Under the pieces are notes generated by a model. It was not told where the DNA came from. It searched no databases and saw nothing but the letters and a program-made list of their open reading frames with translations. A DNA stretch of 64,000 bases, taken from positions 1,798,001 through 1,862,000 of the forward strand of contig OZ252283.1 of assembly GCA_965250025.1 (NCBI GenBank), in the 5' to 3' direction. The first letter of the stretch is position 1, and every line of letters begins with the position of its first letter. The position numbers and the translations under genes were made by a program. This document shows positions 16,686 through 27,232 of this stretch, one piece after another. The stretch is from CBDDLD01 sp965250025. GTDB lineage: Bacteria; Bacteroidota; Bacteroidia; Flavobacteriales; Flavobacteriaceae.

Positions 16686-18020
16686 TTATTTCTGGGAATC
16701 ATTTTCAGGAACTCTGAAAAGCAAAACAATGCCTATTAAAAAGAACAGAAATAAGAATAGGATAGCATAACGCATAGAACTTATCTGATCAACAATAGCA
16801 AAAATGAGCATCCCAATAACAATCCCTATTTTCTCAGCAACATCATAAAAGCTAAAGTAAGATGTGGTGTCTTCTGTTTCTGGTAAAAACTTTGAATATG
16901 TCGATCTCCCTAACGATTGTACACCTCCCATGACCAATCCTACAACACCAGCAGCAATATAAAACTGCAATGGCGTTTCCATAAAGTAAGCATATACACA
17001 GATAAACATCCATATCGCATTGACTACAATTAAAGTTTTAATATTTCCAAAGGCTGATGATGCTTTGGAAGTTAATATAGCCCCTATAATAGCAACCAAT
17101 TGTATGACCAATATGCTTACGATCAAACCAACCGTTTTTTCTCCGTCAGATCCCCATGCTATTTCTTTTTCTCCAAAATATACGGCCATCAACATAATCG
17201 TTTGTACAGACATACTGAATACAAAAAATGCATTCAGATAACGCTTCAATCTTAAATTATCTTGTAATTGTCGCCAAACCCCTTTTAACTCCTTAAAACC
17301 ATTAAACAATATCTCTCTGGTAACTTTGTGTCCGCTAGAAACACCTTTAGGGAGAATATAAAATGTATATTGGCTGAAACCTATCCACCATAATCCCACA
17401 GTAATAAAGGAGATCTTCATTGCTGAAATCTTCGCTGCATTTAAGCTCTCTTCTGTTTCTCCAACATCAAATCCAAAATATTGAGGCGCCATGACCATTC
17501 CTAAATTCAAGAGCAGTAGTAATACACTGCCTACATATCCTAATGAGAATCCTTTGGCACTTGCTGCGTCTTGCTGGTCTTCATATGCAATATCCGGCAG
17601 GTAGGAGTTATAAAACACCAAGCTTCCCCAATAGCCCAGCAATCCCATAAAATAGAAAAGTAAACTTAAATGGATAAAATCCAAATTAAACCAATACAAT
17701 CCGATACACCCAAGACCTCCCATATAGCAAAAGAATTTCATAAAACTCTTTTTATTTCCTACATAGTCTGCAACACCTGATAAGATGGGAGATGAAAAAG
17801 CAACAACTAAAAACGTAAAGGCTGTAACTATGGAAATTAATACAGTTTGTTTCATTTCAAAGCCAAACGCCGATACCAATTCCTCATCGTTTTCAAATAA
17901 TGTGGAATAAAATATTGGAAATATGGACGAAGCAATAGTGAGTGTATATACGGAATTGGCCCAATCGTAGAATGCCCAAGCATTGATGAGTTTTCTGCTT
18001 CCTTTTTCAAATGTTCTCAT
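16686..18020 (-). CDS. MFS transporter, UMF1/Atg22-like family
   Basis: This 444-aa protein has about 12 membrane segments and begins with the family-typical block KLINAWAFYDWANSVYTLTI. A cytoplasmic loop and the GGVQSLGRSTYSKFLPE motif near residue 360 are characteristic of UMF1-type transporters, relatives of yeast Atg22. The substrate is not known for the bacterial branch. It is on the same strand as, but separated by a terminator from, the M48 peptidase upstream. Confidence 0.85.
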   Translation of the reverse strand: MRTFEKGSRKLINAWAFYDWANSVYTLTIASSIFPIFYSTLFENDEELVSAFGFEMKQTVLISIVTAFTFLVVAFSSPILSGVADYVGNKKSFMKFFCYMGGLGCIGLYWFNLDFIHLSLLFYFMGLLGYWGSLVFYNSYLPDIAYEDQQDAASAKGFSLGYVGSVLLLLLNLGMVMAPQYFGFDVGETEESLNAAKISAMKISFITVGLWWIGFSQYTFYILPKGVSSGHKVTREILFNGFKELKGVWRQLQDNLRLKRYLNAFFVFSMSVQTIMLMAVYFGEKEIAWGSDGEKTVGLIVSILVIQLVAIIGAILTSKASSAFGNIKTLIVVNAIWMFICVYAYFMETPLQFYIAAGVVGLVMGGVQSLGRSTYSKFLPETEDTTSYFSFYDVAEKIGIVIGMLIFAIVDQISSMRYAILFLFLFFLIGIVLLFRVPENDSQK

Positions 18021-18039
18021 AGTTGGTTTTTAATAAAAA

Positions 18040-18062
18040 AAGCTGCTCGTTTTGAGCAGCTT
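18040..18062 (-). terminator. terminator of M48 peptidase gene
   Basis: AAGCTGCTC and GAGCAGCTT form a nine-base stem with a five-base loop, followed on the minus strand by TTTTT. It lies 30 bases after the M48 stop and so separates that gene from the MFS transporter. Confidence 0.85.
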
Positions 18063-18093
18063 CTAAAGTAATCAATTTATTATTAATTGAATA

Positions 18094-18927
18094 TTAATTA
18101 ATCGGTCTGAAAGCTGTTACACCAAATTTTCTGGCTTCTTCTTTAGCCTTTGGTGACAATTCCTGTAATGTGGCTATACGGCTATCATTGCTTGGGTGCG
18201 TGCTTAAAAACTCTGGTGGTGCATTTCCTCCGCTCTTGGCTTTCATGCGTTTCCATAGTTCTGCAGCCTCGTCAGGGTTATATCCTGCTACTGCCATTAA
18301 ATACAGTCCTATCTTATCTGCTTCGGTTTCATGACTTCGACTAAAAGGCAATGTTCCTCCTATAGTTGTTGCCGCACCATAAGCTTGCATCCATAACTGT
18401 TGGCTTTCAGCACTTTTCCCACTAGTTCCAAAGGCTACGGCACCAGCGCCTAATTGTTGTAACATACCAGAACTCATGCGTTGTTGCCCATGATTGGCTA
18501 AAGCATGAGCTACCTCATGCCCCATAATGGCTGCAACTCCGGTTTCATTTTTAGCAATTGGAAGTATGCCTGTATAGAATGCTATTTTACCTCCGGGCAT
18601 ACACCAGGCATTTACAGTTTCCGATTCTATCAATTTATATTCCCACTTGTAATCGTTCAGGTAACTCTGATAGCCATTTGCATTTAACCAACGTTCCGCA
18701 GCTACTGCAATACGTTGACCTACTCTGGTGATCATTTCTGCATCTTTTGTTCCCTCAACAACCTTATTTTCACTTAGAACCTGATTGTATTGCTGGAATG
18801 ACATGGGAAATAAATTGGCATTAGAAACAAATGCCATCGTCTTTTTTCCGGTGAATGGATTCGTGGCACAGGAAATGAATATTCCTGTAATTATTAGACT
18901 TAATATACTTTTTTTGAGTTTCATCAT
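18094..18927 (-). CDS. M48 family zinc metallopeptidase lipoprotein (LoiP/YggG-like)
   Basis: This 277-aa protein has a lipoprotein signal (ITGIFISC, Cys near residue 20). The zinc site HEVAH is near residues 136-140 in GHEVAHALANHG, and the third ligand is in SHETEADKIGLY. Family members are periplasmic peptidases of envelope quality control. It has its own terminator. The start at MMKLKK or MKLKK makes no difference to the signal. Confidence 0.9.
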   Translation of the reverse strand: MMKLKKSILSLIITGIFISCATNPFTGKKTMAFVSNANLFPMSFQQYNQVLSENKVVEGTKDAEMITRVGQRIAVAAERWLNANGYQSYLNDYKWEYKLIESETVNAWCMPGGKIAFYTGILPIAKNETGVAAIMGHEVAHALANHGQQRMSSGMLQQLGAGAVAFGTSGKSAESQQLWMQAYGAATTIGGTLPFSRSHETEADKIGLYLMAVAGYNPDEAAELWKRMKAKSGGNAPPEFLSTHPSNDSRIATLQELSPKAKEEARKFGVTAFRPIN

Positions 18928-19003
18928 GATGGATTTAATGTGTAACTAAAATTACAAAATTCATTATAAACTTAAGACACGTAAAAACCAAATTAGTCAC
19001 ATT

Positions 19004-21409
19004 TTATTTTCCTATAAGATGCAGTTCAGAAAAATTCTTATCCACAACCATAGTATGTGTGCCATTGATTTTTAAATGTTCCAATGGTATGGCTTCATTA
19101 TCTAATTGTATTTCATGGATTTCAAAAGGCAACCCATGAATACAGATCTTAAAGGTATCGTATGTGGTGATATATTTCCCTTCTTTATGTTGTTGAATAA
19201 TAAGTTGATTTTTTCTTCCTGTAAGTTTAAATGTTCTTAAACTGTATCTGCCTTTGGTATAATCATAACCATCATTAGCATCACTATACAACTCTGAACT
19301 TTCTTTACCTTCTTTGTAATAGACATCCAAAGCGATCTCTTCTATAGCTTTTTCACCTACATATTGTTGTATCGGATACTTAGGAATTATAGCGCCTTCT
19401 TTGATGTAAATAGGCATACTATCTATATCGGCATCTACCCACATTTCTTTACCACCTTTTATAATTTCATCAGTCCAAAAATTGTACCAACTACCATTAG
19501 GCACATACATTCGTCTGCCTTTGGCATTAGGCTCCAATATAGGGCAAGCTAATATATGATCTCCAAAGACAAACTCATCGGTTCTGTAATGGGTATGCAT
19601 ATCATCTTGATCGTATAATACTAAAGATTTTAATAATGGTGTCCCATGATCTACATAATTCCAGAATGCTGTATATAAATACGGTAGAAGCTGATATCTG
19701 AGCTCGATAAACTTTCTGACAATAGCCGTAACATCTTCATCAAAAGCCCATGGTTCCTGTACACCATGATCTCCTGAGGAATGGACTCTAAAGAAAGGGT
19801 GAAAAACACCTAATTGTATCCATCGGGTGAACAATTCTCCTGAAGGCTGTTCTGCAAAGCCTCCTATATCACTACCAACAAAACCAAAACCAGACATAGA
19901 CATGCGCTGAGCCTGAATGTTAGCTATCCACAGATGCTCCCAAGTAGCTACATTATCTCCTGTCCAAGTAGACGTATAGCGTTGAGTCCCGGAATACGCA
20001 GCTCTTGTGATCACAAACGGACGTTTAGGATACGAATACTTTTTTAAGCCCTGATAAGTAGCTCTTGCCATTTGCATACCATATACGTTGTGAGCTTTAC
20101 GATGACTGCATGGATTGCCATCATAATCGTGTCTAACATCATCAGGAAATGTTTTATTGGGTACTTCCATCACCGCAGGTTCGTTCATATCGTTCCAAAC
20201 GCCTTTGATACCTACATCTTCTATTAGTTCTTTGAATAATCCTGACCACCAGTCTCTAACTTCCGGTCTTGTAAAATCCGGGAAGTAACATTCACCCGGC
20301 CAAACTTTGCCTTTCATATAGGCACCATCGGCGCGCTTACAGAAATAGTCTTTTTCTAAAGCTTCTTTGAATACACTGTACGCTTTATCAATTTTGATTC
20401 CGGGATCAATGATTGCTACCGTTTTAAAGCCTTCTTCTGCCAACTCTTCCACCATACGTTTCGGATCCGGAAAATAGGTTTTATTCCATGTAAAACAGCG
20501 GAAGCCATCCATATAGTCAATATCCAGGTAAATAGCATCGCAAGGTATCTTTAGCTTTCTGAATGTGGATGTAATCTCCTTAACCTTACTCTCCGGATAA
20601 TAGCTCCATTTGCATTGATGGAATCCCAATGCCCATAATGGGGGTAATTGGTGTGGTTTTCCGGTTAAATCGGTATAGCTTTCCACAACATCATTCATTT
20701 TTGGTCCGTAAAAAAAGTAGTAGTTCATCTCACCACCTTGAGCCCAAAAACTAGTGACATTTCTCCGCTCTTGTGCAAAATCAAAAGATGCTCTGAAAGT
20801 GTTATCAAAGAATATCCCATACGCTTTATTATGATGTAAGCCTGTATAAAATGGTATGGCTTTATAAATTGGGTCGGTATCTTTACCATAAGCATAAGAA
20901 TCCGTTACCCAGTTATCGTATCGTTTTCCTTTAAGGTTAAGATGATTAGGTTTATCGCCTAGCCCATAATAACTCTCACCATCATTAGATACTTTACTCA
21001 TTTTAACAATATTACCACCATATTGATAGCTCTCTTCCCAATGGAATCCGATTTCATCCTGATTGATAAGGGTATCATCCTTAACATCATATATCGACAC
21101 GCGTAAACGCTCTTTAGAAATCTCGCACCTCAATTTTGAGGTAATGACTTGATAACAATCTTCACTATCTTTTATTTCCAACTTATTATATCCTGTACTG
21201 GCATATTTTGTAATGGCATAGGAAAAGTCATTATCAAAATTACCCACGGTGGTATACCTGAAACGCAAAACGCTATCTCTAACTACTGTTAGCTGCAGAA
21301 TAACATCATTATCTGTTGAGAAGTATAAGGTATCGACATCTTTCTTGAAATCGACAACTCTAGAAGGAAACAAATTGCCTTTATGTTCTAATTCCGTATT
21401 TACAATCAT
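19004..21409 (-). CDS. GH31 alpha-glucosidase family protein
   Basis: This 801-aa protein has an N-terminal beta-sandwich (residues about 1-230), a GH31 TIM barrel and C-terminal beta domains. The nucleophile Asp is in GVWNDMNEPAV near residue 408 and the acid/base Asp in WTGDN about 85 residues on. There is no signal peptide, so it is likely cytosolic. It is last in the glgM-glgC-glgE-mak-glgB run, 193 bases after glgB, and may have its own promoter. It probably trims alpha-glucans or transfers glucosyl groups on stored polymer; exact linkage preference cannot be read. Confidence 0.9.
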   Translation of the reverse strand: MIVNTELEHKGNLFPSRVVDFKKDVDTLYFSTDNDVILQLTVVRDSVLRFRYTTVGNFDNDFSYAITKYASTGYNKLEIKDSEDCYQVITSKLRCEISKERLRVSIYDVKDDTLINQDEIGFHWEESYQYGGNIVKMSKVSNDGESYYGLGDKPNHLNLKGKRYDNWVTDSYAYGKDTDPIYKAIPFYTGLHHNKAYGIFFDNTFRASFDFAQERRNVTSFWAQGGEMNYYFFYGPKMNDVVESYTDLTGKPHQLPPLWALGFHQCKWSYYPESKVKEITSTFRKLKIPCDAIYLDIDYMDGFRCFTWNKTYFPDPKRMVEELAEEGFKTVAIIDPGIKIDKAYSVFKEALEKDYFCKRADGAYMKGKVWPGECYFPDFTRPEVRDWWSGLFKELIEDVGIKGVWNDMNEPAVMEVPNKTFPDDVRHDYDGNPCSHRKAHNVYGMQMARATYQGLKKYSYPKRPFVITRAAYSGTQRYTSTWTGDNVATWEHLWIANIQAQRMSMSGFGFVGSDIGGFAEQPSGELFTRWIQLGVFHPFFRVHSSGDHGVQEPWAFDEDVTAIVRKFIELRYQLLPYLYTAFWNYVDHGTPLLKSLVLYDQDDMHTHYRTDEFVFGDHILACPILEPNAKGRRMYVPNGSWYNFWTDEIIKGGKEMWVDADIDSMPIYIKEGAIIPKYPIQQYVGEKAIEEIALDVYYKEGKESSELYSDANDGYDYTKGRYSLRTFKLTGRKNQLIIQQHKEGKYITTYDTFKICIHGLPFEIHEIQLDNEAIPLEHLKINGTHTMVVDKNFSELHLIGK

Positions 21410-21602
21410 AGCTTAATTTTTGTTGTAAAATGCTTGTAAAAAAACGGAAAAAAAGAAACTTATAAAAGGCTTATATACAGTTATTATGAAGAATTGTTAA
21501 CTACAACGTTTGAGTGATCTATATTACCTCAAATAGTATTATATTTTAACATGGTAAGACAATATCATAACATTCTTTTTTCGTGCTATCTTGTATTCTT
21601 GC

Positions 21603-23513
21603 TCACTTTGTATACTTAAATACAACCATTCCCAGTGGCGGAATATTAGCCTCAATAGAATCGTCCCTAAACTGCCAAGGCTCGGGCTTTGTAGATCTCA
21701 TGGTGTTCTTATAGGTGCCTGTACCAAAATATTTTTTAAGATCACTATTAAATACTTCTTTCAGCTTCCCGGCTCTAGGCACACCCAATTTATAATTATC
21801 ACGAGGTACAGGGGTCATATTAGCTATGACAATCAAATCGTTTTCAAAGTCATTGCCTTTTCTAATATATACCAAAATTGAATTTTCCGAATCGTTATAA
21901 TCTATCCATTCAAACCCTTCTGCAGTAAATTGTTTTTCATATAATGCCGGCTCTGTTTTGTATAGTCTATTTAAATCTTTTATTAATTCCTGAATTCCTT
22001 TGTGGGGTTCATATTGTAACAGATGCCAATCTAAACTCTGCTCAAAATTCCATTCCTCACTTTGACCAAACTCTGCACCCTGAAACAATAGATTTGTTCC
22101 CGGATGTGTAAACATATAACTATACAACAATCTCAAATTGGCAAAGCGTTGCCATTCATCACCAGGCATTCTTCCCAAGATGGAACGCTTGCCATATACC
22201 ACCTCATCATGACTTAAAGGCAACATAAAGTTTTCCGTAAAAGCATAAGTCATGGAAAATGTTAAATCGTTTTGATGGTGCTTTCTGTATATAGGTTCCT
22301 TAGCAAAATATTGTAAGGTATCGTGCATCCACCCCATCATCCATTTCATACCAAAACCCAATCCTCCAATATAAGTTGGTTTAGACACCATTGGAAATGA
22401 GGTAGATTCTTCTGCTATAGTCTGAACATCAGGAAAGCTGTCATATACAGCTTCATTCATTGCTCTCATAAAAGCAATGGCTTCCAGATTCTCTCTACCT
22501 CCAAACATATTAGGTTCCCACTCACCATCGTTTCTTGAATAATCCAGGAAAAGCATGGACGCTACAGCATCTACTCTTAAACCATCAGCATGGTATTGGT
22601 CTAACCAGAATATGGCATTACTGATTAGAAAAGACTTCACTTCATTTCGCCCGTAGTTAAAAATCAAACTCTTCCAATCCGGGTGATATCCTCTACGTTT
22701 ATCCGGATGCTCATACAAGCAGGAACCATCAAAAAAGCCCAATCCATGGGCATCTTCAGGAAAGTGTGATGGCACCCAATCTAATATAATTCCTATATCG
22801 TTCTGATGTAAGGTATCTACCAATAATTTGAATTCTTCCGGATAACCAAATCGTGATGTTGGCGCAAAATATCCTGTAAGCTGATATCCCCATGAAGGAT
22901 CATAAGGGTATTCCATAACCGGCATTAATTCCACATGCGTAAAATTCATCGTCTTGACATATGCTACCAATTCATCTGCCAACTCTACATAAGACAGAGA
23001 TCTATTTTCATCCATTTTCTTCTTCCAGGAACCCAGATGCACTTCATAAACAGAAAAAGGCGCATCTAAAGCATTATGATCTTTCCGTTTTTTCATCCAC
23101 TTTTCGTCCTTCCAATGGTAAGGTTCGTCCCAAACAATTGAAGCTGTTTTGGGAGGATGTTCACATCGTCTGGCATAGGGATCTGCTTTCTCCGTTTTAA
23201 TATCGTTATGATGGCTTTGAATCTTATATTTATACACACTGCCTTTCCCTACATTGGGAATAAAGCCTTCCCAAATACCACTTTCGTCCCATCTTACATA
23301 CAGTTGATGTTCGCCTTCTAACCAGTAATTAAAATCACCAATTACAGAAACGGTCTTAGCACTTGGTGCCCAAACTGCAAAATAGGTGCCTTCCACGCCA
23401 TCTAATGTTATAGTATGCGAGCCCATTTTTTCATATAGCCGATAGTGTTTTCCCGATTTGAATAAATCGATATCAGATGCTGTAAAAAGGCTATGTGGTA
23501 TAACTTCTGCCAT
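21603..23513 (-). CDS. glgB: 1,4-alpha-glucan branching enzyme
   Basis: This 636-aa GH13 protein has an N-terminal CBM48 (VEGTYFAVWAPSAKTVSVIGDFNYW, split by the family) and a catalytic barrel. The nucleophile Asp is in GLRVDAVASML, the acid Glu in IAEESTSFP, and the transition-state Asp in LSHDEVVYGK. It moves glucan segments to alpha-1,6 branches. It lies three bases after the maltokinase gene, so it is cotranscribed with glgE. Branching enzyme and GlgE together are sufficient to build a branched glucan from maltose-1-phosphate. Confidence 0.95.
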   Translation of the reverse strand: MAEVIPHSLFTASDIDLFKSGKHYRLYEKMGSHTITLDGVEGTYFAVWAPSAKTVSVIGDFNYWLEGEHQLYVRWDESGIWEGFIPNVGKGSVYKYKIQSHHNDIKTEKADPYARRCEHPPKTASIVWDEPYHWKDEKWMKKRKDHNALDAPFSVYEVHLGSWKKKMDENRSLSYVELADELVAYVKTMNFTHVELMPVMEYPYDPSWGYQLTGYFAPTSRFGYPEEFKLLVDTLHQNDIGIILDWVPSHFPEDAHGLGFFDGSCLYEHPDKRRGYHPDWKSLIFNYGRNEVKSFLISNAIFWLDQYHADGLRVDAVASMLFLDYSRNDGEWEPNMFGGRENLEAIAFMRAMNEAVYDSFPDVQTIAEESTSFPMVSKPTYIGGLGFGMKWMMGWMHDTLQYFAKEPIYRKHHQNDLTFSMTYAFTENFMLPLSHDEVVYGKRSILGRMPGDEWQRFANLRLLYSYMFTHPGTNLLFQGAEFGQSEEWNFEQSLDWHLLQYEPHKGIQELIKDLNRLYKTEPALYEKQFTAEGFEWIDYNDSENSILVYIRKGNDFENDLIVIANMTPVPRDNYKLGVPRAGKLKEVFNSDLKKYFGTGTYKNTMRSTKPEPWQFRDDSIEANIPPLGMVVFKYTK

Positions 23514-23516
23514 AAA

Positions 23517-25151
23517 TCAATGATTAATAATATTTGAAATGCCTTTGAGAGGAATTACTGCCCATCTGGGACGTGAATTCAATTCATAACCCAACTCATA
23601 TACGGCCTTTTCTAATAATGAATACTTGAGTAAAAAAACACGTTCCTGCTGATAACCTATATTAATATTGGCATTTTGTATTTCTATAACATAAGTTCCC
23701 AAGAACAGACCAACAAAATACTGATACAACACTTCAGCAGCTTCAAACAGCTCTTCTTTAGATTGCGTGTACACTTTTAGATTATTAAATATGGTAGCAT
23801 AGATAGCATAGTGAAAGGATCTGAATAATCCGGCCACATCTTTCAATGGTGGTTGCTTTACTTTTCGGTCTCTGATAGTACTTTCCGGTTCTCCTTCAAA
23901 ATCCAGAATATAGAAATCGTCTTCTTTTACCAAAATTTGTCCCAAATGATAGTCACCATGTACCCGTAGCCTTTCGCTTTTAAGCTTGGTCCAGTCAAAA
24001 TTCACAAAACGTTTTCGTATTTCATTCTTCTTTTCTAAAAACGCTTCTGCCAACTCTAAAGCCAGACCGTCCAATTTATGTAGATTATTTTCTACGGCGC
24101 TTAATCGGTTTTGAAACTGGTATAATAGTCTGTTTTTTAACCAAACGGTGTAATCGCCATTAAATCGTGTCGGTGTGAACGCTGTATCTTCAAATTCTGA
24201 ACCCAACGCTATGTGCATTTCCGCAGTTCGCTTGGCCAGCTTCTGTATTTTCATGAAGATATTTAAGCCTGCCCAGTCTATAATCTGAGGCGGTATATCT
24301 TTGATATCTAAACGCTCAAAATCTTCCGTTTTAGGTAAACGTTTGATATCAATATTTTTGACTTCTAAATTTGAAAATACCGTATGCAATTCTTTCAGCA
24401 TATAGTCCCATGCATCGCCATCATTACTCACCATTTCTTGCATAAGACCTATGGTGATATTCACGTTTTCATGATCTTTGATCTGAATGCTTCCCAAATA
24501 TGCTGGTGTATTTTTAAATTCTTTCTTTTCTGAAAGAAATCGGCTCATTTCATAGTCCGGATTTCTATCGGCATAGATTCTTCTGAAAAACTTCAGAACA
24601 TACTTTTCATTATAAACAATGGAGGTGTTGCTTTGCTCCATGCCCATGAATCGTGACGATTCGTATATACAATCTGCAAACAGCATACTTTTATTATACT
24701 GTACTCTGGTCGTATCATTAGGCAGAGCAGTAAGTATACGTTCAAAAACTACTTTTCGGAAAGCTTCAAGATTAATGGCATCTATAATAAACCCCTTCTG
24801 ATTTTGAATACTGATAGGAAGTATTCTATCGTCCTTAGCAAAACTCTCGTCTGATACAAATGCTATGGGTAAAAAATAATGTTGATAGAAAGCTTCTACA
24901 AAATTGACTTCAAGAATTAATCCGTAATACACCTCTTCGTGCTGCTGAATCCTGAAATACTCTGCAAGTTCAATATACTTTAGTTTGCTTGATTTGCCTC
25001 CATACCAGCGTTGCTTAATGATATAATCTTCTAAAACGTCTGATAAAAATACTTCTACAAACTCTTCATGTTCCATCAAGGCTTCCCACACGATATCAAA
25101 ATTGTATGGAGGCTGTTTTAATGTTGCGAGTTTGGAAGTCTTCTTGGCCAT
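23517..25151 (-). CDS. mak: maltokinase (Mak/Pep2-like, APH fold)
   Basis: This 544-aa protein has an N-terminal cap domain (KQRWYGGKSSKLKYIEL near residues 48-65) and a C-terminal aminoglycoside-phosphotransferase-like kinase. The catalytic loop is RVHGDYHLGQIL, with the metal-binding DFEGEP about 15 residues later. Maltokinases phosphorylate maltose at C1 with ATP to feed GlgE. In many bacteria this domain is fused to trehalose synthase; here it stands alone and no treS is in the cluster. It sits one base after glgE and three before glgB. Confidence 0.88.
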   Translation of the reverse strand: MAKKTSKLATLKQPPYNFDIVWEALMEHEEFVEVFLSDVLEDYIIKQRWYGGKSSKLKYIELAEYFRIQQHEEVYYGLILEVNFVEAFYQHYFLPIAFVSDESFAKDDRILPISIQNQKGFIIDAINLEAFRKVVFERILTALPNDTTRVQYNKSMLFADCIYESSRFMGMEQSNTSIVYNEKYVLKFFRRIYADRNPDYEMSRFLSEKKEFKNTPAYLGSIQIKDHENVNITIGLMQEMVSNDGDAWDYMLKELHTVFSNLEVKNIDIKRLPKTEDFERLDIKDIPPQIIDWAGLNIFMKIQKLAKRTAEMHIALGSEFEDTAFTPTRFNGDYTVWLKNRLLYQFQNRLSAVENNLHKLDGLALELAEAFLEKKNEIRKRFVNFDWTKLKSERLRVHGDYHLGQILVKEDDFYILDFEGEPESTIRDRKVKQPPLKDVAGLFRSFHYAIYATIFNNLKVYTQSKEELFEAAEVLYQYFVGLFLGTYVIEIQNANINIGYQQERVFLLKYSLLEKAVYELGYELNSRPRWAVIPLKGISNIINH

Positions 25152-25152
25152 T

Positions 25153-27090
25153 TTATTTATTTATCTTAAAGATATGAAATGGTAAACTTGGGTGCAACTC
25201 TACATAATTCCATTCGTGATGCCAGTTATAGCTACTACCGGTAACTAAATCACTCACTGTAACCTGATGACCTTCGTGAATGCCCAGATCATGTAACGGC
25301 AACTGTACATTACCTTGTTGCATATAATAAGGGTCAAGGCTCACAACAATTAAAAGCTCATTGGTTCGCTCCTGATTCCATTTGTAAAATGCCATAAGGT
25401 TATCATTTTCAATAGAACAAAATTTGATATTATTGGTTTGCTGTAAGGCTTCGTTTTGATGACGTATTTGATTGATCTTTGCTATGATCTTCGTCAGCTT
25501 GTTATCTTTAAACCAGTCGTAATGACATATCTGGAATTTCTCTGACATGTAATACTCTTCTTTACCAGGAATAGCCTCATTGATCATTTGTTCAAAAACA
25601 GGACCATAGATACCTATGTTAGAACTTAATGTCGCTGCCAGAACATAGCGTTCCATATATTTGGCTTCGTTAGCACCTTGCAAATGGTAAGGATTAATAT
25701 CTGGTGTATTTGGCCAAAAATTAGGACGCATATATTCTCGTTGATCTGTTTGCGTCAGCTCGGTGACATATTCTATAAGTTCGTGTTTTGATGTCCGCCA
25801 GGTAAAATAAGTATACGATTGGGTATAACCTTGTTTTGCAAGTTGTTGCATAACCTTTGGTTTGGTAAATGCTTCAGCTAAAAACAAAACATCGGGATGT
25901 TTCTTTTTGACTTCTGTAATGATCCAATGCCAAAAGTAGTAAGGTTTGGTATGTGGGTTATCAACTCTAAACACATGAATCCCACAATCTATCCAATGTA
26001 ATAGGGTGTCCAAACACTCTTTCCATAGTGCTTTATAGTTTTTGCTCTCCCAGTATATGGGGAGAATATCCTGGTACTTTTTTGGTGGATTTTCAGCATA
26101 TTGTACTGTCCCATCCGGACGCCATTTGAACCATTCCGGATTTGTTTTTACCCAAGGGTGATCTGGTGCTGCTTGCAAAGCATAATCCATAGCTATTTCA
26201 ATACCTAGAGTTTTGGCCTTTTTTACCAAAGCTTTAAAATCTTCCACAGTACCCAGTTGTGGGTGGATGTCTTTATGTCCGCCTTCATGAGAACCTATAC
26301 CCCATGCCGAACCCACATCGCCTTCCTCCGCTTCCGTGGTATTATTTTTCCCTTTTCTATTAATGTAACCTATAGGGTGAACCGGAGGAAAATATAAGGT
26401 ATCGAACCCCATTTCTGCTATTTTTGGCAATAGACGTTCACAATCTTTGAAGGTCCCATGTTTACCTTCCATTTCTGATGAAGATCGTGGAAAGAATTCA
26501 TACCAAGTACTGAATGCCGCTTTTTTCCTGTCGACATAGATTTGGAAATCTTTTGAAGTGTTAACAAGATCTTTTTCAGGATATTTATAAAATATATCGT
26601 GTAATTTCTGGCTTTGAGCTTCAGCAATGGCCTTATCATACTGATCTCCTTCTCCGAAAGCTTTAATACAGTCTTGTAAATATACTTTTTCGGAAGCTGT
26701 AACCTTTTTTAATAATGGTTTCAGGTACTCTATACCTTCCAACAACTCAGAGGTCACTCTTTGATTATCTTCTATTTTACGTTCAATACCATGTTGCCAA
26801 TTTAGCGCATGATCTACCCAGCCTTCAACTTTATAGGTATAAAACCCTTGTTTTTCTACAATGAAAGAGGTTTTCCATTCGTCATTAACAACAAGTTGCA
26901 TTCGTTTTTCTTTCCATGTGCGTGCGTTCTCATGCTTATAGCGTACGGATGCTGAGAGCACATCATGGCCATCTACCAATACATGAGCATCAACATTGAC
27001 AATTTCATTGACAACTCTTTTAATAAAAAAATCGCCACCATTAATCTGAGGCGATACATAGTCGATTACAACGCGTTTTTGATTTTGCAT
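25153..27090 (-). CDS. glgE: alpha-1,4-glucan:maltose-1-phosphate maltosyltransferase
   Basis: From the ATG at 27090 the product is 645 aa, the usual GlgE length; the frame runs 17 codons further (to 27141) but the family start is near MQNQKRVVIDYVSPQINGG. GH13_3 hallmarks are the nucleophile Asp in VFRVDNPHTKP and the acid Glu in FLAEAFTKP. The block FPPVHPIGYINRKGKNNT is also typical of the family. GlgE extends alpha-glucans with maltosyl units from maltose-1-phosphate in the cytosol. Its operon partners mak, glgB, glgC and the GT4 gene form a complete synthesis set. Confidence 0.95.
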   Translation of the reverse strand: MQNQKRVVIDYVSPQINGGDFFIKRVVNEIVNVDAHVLVDGHDVLSASVRYKHENARTWKEKRMQLVVNDEWKTSFIVEKQGFYTYKVEGWVDHALNWQHGIERKIEDNQRVTSELLEGIEYLKPLLKKVTASEKVYLQDCIKAFGEGDQYDKAIAEAQSQKLHDIFYKYPEKDLVNTSKDFQIYVDRKKAAFSTWYEFFPRSSSEMEGKHGTFKDCERLLPKIAEMGFDTLYFPPVHPIGYINRKGKNNTTEAEEGDVGSAWGIGSHEGGHKDIHPQLGTVEDFKALVKKAKTLGIEIAMDYALQAAPDHPWVKTNPEWFKWRPDGTVQYAENPPKKYQDILPIYWESKNYKALWKECLDTLLHWIDCGIHVFRVDNPHTKPYYFWHWIITEVKKKHPDVLFLAEAFTKPKVMQQLAKQGYTQSYTYFTWRTSKHELIEYVTELTQTDQREYMRPNFWPNTPDINPYHLQGANEAKYMERYVLAATLSSNIGIYGPVFEQMINEAIPGKEEYYMSEKFQICHYDWFKDNKLTKIIAKINQIRHQNEALQQTNNIKFCSIENDNLMAFYKWNQERTNELLIVVSLDPYYMQQGNVQLPLHDLGIHEGHQVTVSDLVTGSSYNWHHEWNYVELHPSLPFHIFKINK

Positions 27091-27232
27091 TTTTGATAAT
27101 AATTGGCTAATAGATTTCGAATTTACTAAAATTGAACACAATAATCAGGCTATAATATGCAGAATACGCAATATTTGAAATCTACATCGTTTGCGTGTTA
27201 AAAAGTTATGCTCTTAAAATTTCAAAAGCTTC